In this document: piece after piece, positions 43,954 to 45,522 of the stretch
Layout of the letters: the number at the start of each line of letters is the position of its first letter
Numbering within the stretch: position 1 is the first letter of the stretch
Origin: Brevibacterium senegalense
GTDB lineage: Bacteria; Actinomycetota; Actinomycetes; Actinomycetales; Brevibacteriaceae
Direction of reading: 5' to 3'
DNA: 45,522 bases
Assembly: GCA_020743695.1 (NCBI GenBank)
Contig: DYUK01000225.1
Span: 1-45,522, forward strand
Notes under the pieces: model-generated
Told to the model about the DNA's origin: nothing
Database searches by the model: none
Seen by the model: only the letters and a program-made list of their open reading frames with translations
Position numbers and translations under genes: made by a program

Positions 43954-45288
43954 TCACTCGAGCGGTAGCGCGGCGGCGACGTCCGCGGCCAGGAGGGCGG
44001 CCTCGGCGTCGGTGAGGGCGTGGACCGTGAGCCGCAGCCGGTGCGCGACCGCGTCCTGTTCCCCCACCCGGAAGTCCTCGCCCGCGCGCACCAGCCAGCC
44101 GCGGTCGGCCAGAGGCCGCAGCACGGTGCGGGCGGGGACCGGCAGCTCCACCCACAGGTTCAGGCCGTCGCCGGCGGTGGCGGGCACGCCGTGCTCGGTG
44201 AGGATCCGGGCGACGGCTTCGTTGCGCCGGGCGTAGTGGAGGCCCGCGCACTCGATCTGCGCGCTCGCCTCCGGATCCGTCAGCAGTCCGTGCGCCACGC
44301 GCTGCAGCAGGTGGCTCACCCATGTGGTGCCCGGCCGCAGTCGCATCGCGAGGCCGGCGGCGGTGTCCGCGTCCGAGGCGACGAGCGCGACGGCGATGTC
44401 CGGGCCGATGAACTTCGACAGTGAGCGCAGCAGTGCCCAGCGGCGGTGCCCCGGACCCACGAGCGAGTGGAACGGCCGCCGGGACAGGAGTGAGAAGTAG
44501 TCGTCCTCGATGACGAGGACGTACGGGTGGCCCGCGAGCACCTCCCGCAGGGCGGCGGCGCGCGCGGCGGACCGCGACGCGCCGGTGGGGTTCTGCGCGC
44601 GGGGCGTGCTGATGACGGCGCGGACGCCCTGATCCAGCGCCGCGCGCAGCCCCTCGACCGTCATGCCCTCGGCGTCGACGGGGACCGGGACGGGCCGGTA
44701 CCCGCCCACCCGGACGGTGTGGATGCTCGAGAGGAAGCACGGATCCTCGAGCGCCACGGCGTCGTCACGGCCCAGCGACTGGGCCAGCAGGCGTTCGACG
44801 GCGTCCGCCGCTCCGTTCGTGACGGTGAGCGAGAAGTCGTCCGGGACGTCCGGGCCGATCCAGTCGCGCGCCCACGCCTCGAGGTCCGGGTCGAGCACCG
44901 GTGCGCCGTAAAGGACGGGACCGCCGTCCAGGGTCCGCAGGACGGGCGATAAGTCCGGGATGAGCGCGGGATCCGGGTTGCCGCTGGCGATGTCGCGCAG
45001 CGTCGCCTGCGGAGCGTAGCCCTCCTGCGCGACCGGCTCGATGCCGGCGATGCGCGTGCCCGCCCGCCCCTGTGCTTCGACGATGCCGGCCCGGGCCAGC
45101 TGGCCGTACGCGGCGACGACCGTGTTGCGGTTGACGCCCAGCTGCTCCGCCAGCGCGCGCACCGACGGCAGGACGTCGCCGGGCACCAGGGCACGGCGAT
45201 CGCGCAGGGATCGGATCGATTCCGCGATGTCCGCCGCCGTGCCGCCGGTGATGCGCGCGGTTGCGTCGTCGGGGTGCGCCGCCGCCAT
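43954..45288 (-). CDS. pdxR: MocR/PdxR-type GntR-HTH + aminotransferase-domain regulator
   Basis: GntR HTH (VRALAEQLGVNRNTVVAAYGQLARAGIVEAQ) + class-I aminotransferase domain (SLSKFIGPDIAVALVAS); divergent from pdxS. Start at MAAAHPDD chosen for the AGAGGAGGG SD; ORF track starts at 45321. Confidence 0.88.
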   Translation of the reverse strand: MAAAHPDDATARITGGTAADIAESIRSLRDRRALVPGDVLPSVRALAEQLGVNRNTVVAAYGQLARAGIVEAQGRAGTRIAGIEPVAQEGYAPQATLRDIASGNPDPALIPDLSPVLRTLDGGPVLYGAPVLDPDLEAWARDWIGPDVPDDFSLTVTNGAADAVERLLAQSLGRDDAVALEDPCFLSSIHTVRVGGYRPVPVPVDAEGMTVEGLRAALDQGVRAVISTPRAQNPTGASRSAARAAALREVLAGHPYVLVIEDDYFSLLSRRPFHSLVGPGHRRWALLRSLSKFIGPDIAVALVASDADTAAGLAMRLRPGTTWVSHLLQRVAHGLLTDPEASAQIECAGLHYARRNEAVARILTEHGVPATAGDGLNLWVELPVPARTVLRPLADRGWLVRAGEDFRVGEQDAVAHRLRLTVHALTDAEAALLAADVAAALPLE

Positions 45289-45331
45289 GTCGCCCTCCTC
45301 TGGTGGTCGCTTCCGCTCCATGCTACGTTAC

Positions 45332-45358
45332 GGCCTATGCCAATCTCTGGCATAGGCC
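45332..45358. promoter_or_regulatory. 11-bp inverted repeat in the pdxR-pdxS divergent region
   Basis: GGCCTATGCCA-ATCTC-TGGCATAGGCC. Confidence 0.7.
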
Positions 45359-45377
45359 AAACGAAGCGAGGAAGAGC

Positions 45378-45522
45378 ATGACACCGCAGTCCACCCCGTC
45401 CCAGTCCGCCGCGCCCGAATACGTTGCGCCCGCCGTCGAGTTCGCCCGATCCCTCACCGGCGGGGTCATCATGGACGTCGTCACCCCGGAACAGGCGCGG
45501 ATCGCCGCCGAGGCCGGCGCCG
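45378..45522 (+). CDS. pdxS: Pyridoxal 5'-phosphate synthase subunit PdxS, N-terminal fragment (continues past right edge)
   Basis: MTPQSTPSQSAAPEYVAPAVEFARSLTGGVIMDVVTPEQARIAAEAGA; PdxS GGVIMDVV motif. Confidence 0.9.
   Translation, partial: MTPQSTPSQSAAPEYVAPAVEFARSLTGGVIMDVVTPEQARIAAEAGA

Noticed and set aside
1-45522. tRNA, rRNA, insertion sequences, integrases, toxin-antitoxin or canonical defence islands
   Set aside because: No T-arm-like GGTTCGANTCC with a cloverleaf, no rRNA signature, and no transposase or TA-type ORFs recognised; the region looks like core chromosome.

Overview
High-GC actinobacterial-type chromosomal segment (probably Actinomycetota; the exact taxon cannot be fixed from sequence alone). 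It is densely packed with mostly housekeeping genes. Order: comEC (partial, cut by the left edge)-comEA, degV, UDP-glucose dehydrogenase, unknown membrane protein, nadE, leuS, long-chain acyl-CoA synthetase, glutathionyl-hydroquinone-reductase-like GST, DedA, YihY/BrkB, long (480 aa) GAPDH-glpK, D-2-hydroxyacid dehydrogenase, tetR-DHA2 MFS efflux, dusB-dgt-dnaG, LctP-like permease, glyS, DEAD-box helicase, MOSC/FAD-NAD reductase/2Fe-2S fusion, small acetyltransferase, gluABCD-like amino-acid ABC transporter, TPP enzyme-thioesterase, AMP-binding ligase, small unknown protein, 4-TMS holin-like protein-LLM monooxygenase, a second dGTPase-family HD hydrolase, PiT phosphate permease with a small membrane protein, and divergent pdxR/pdxS (pdxS cut by the right edge). 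I found no rRNA, tRNA, CRISPR array, prophage or transposase, and no clear novel multi-gene system. The most interesting signals are small-scale: (i) about ten candidate leaderless starts, with a -10-like hexamer 6-7 nt before ATG/GTG; (ii) a perfect 20-bp tandem duplication that separates two convergent genes that would otherwise overlap tail-to-tail; (iii) a 5 x 15-bp in-frame repeat inside the MOSC-reductase fusion; (iv) stop codons embedded in palindromes or hairpins at several gene ends; (v) a TetR autoregulation module with palindrome, promoter and leaderless GTG fused; (vi) a second dGTPase-family enzyme. All calls are from reading the sequence and supplied ORFs; no database search was run.
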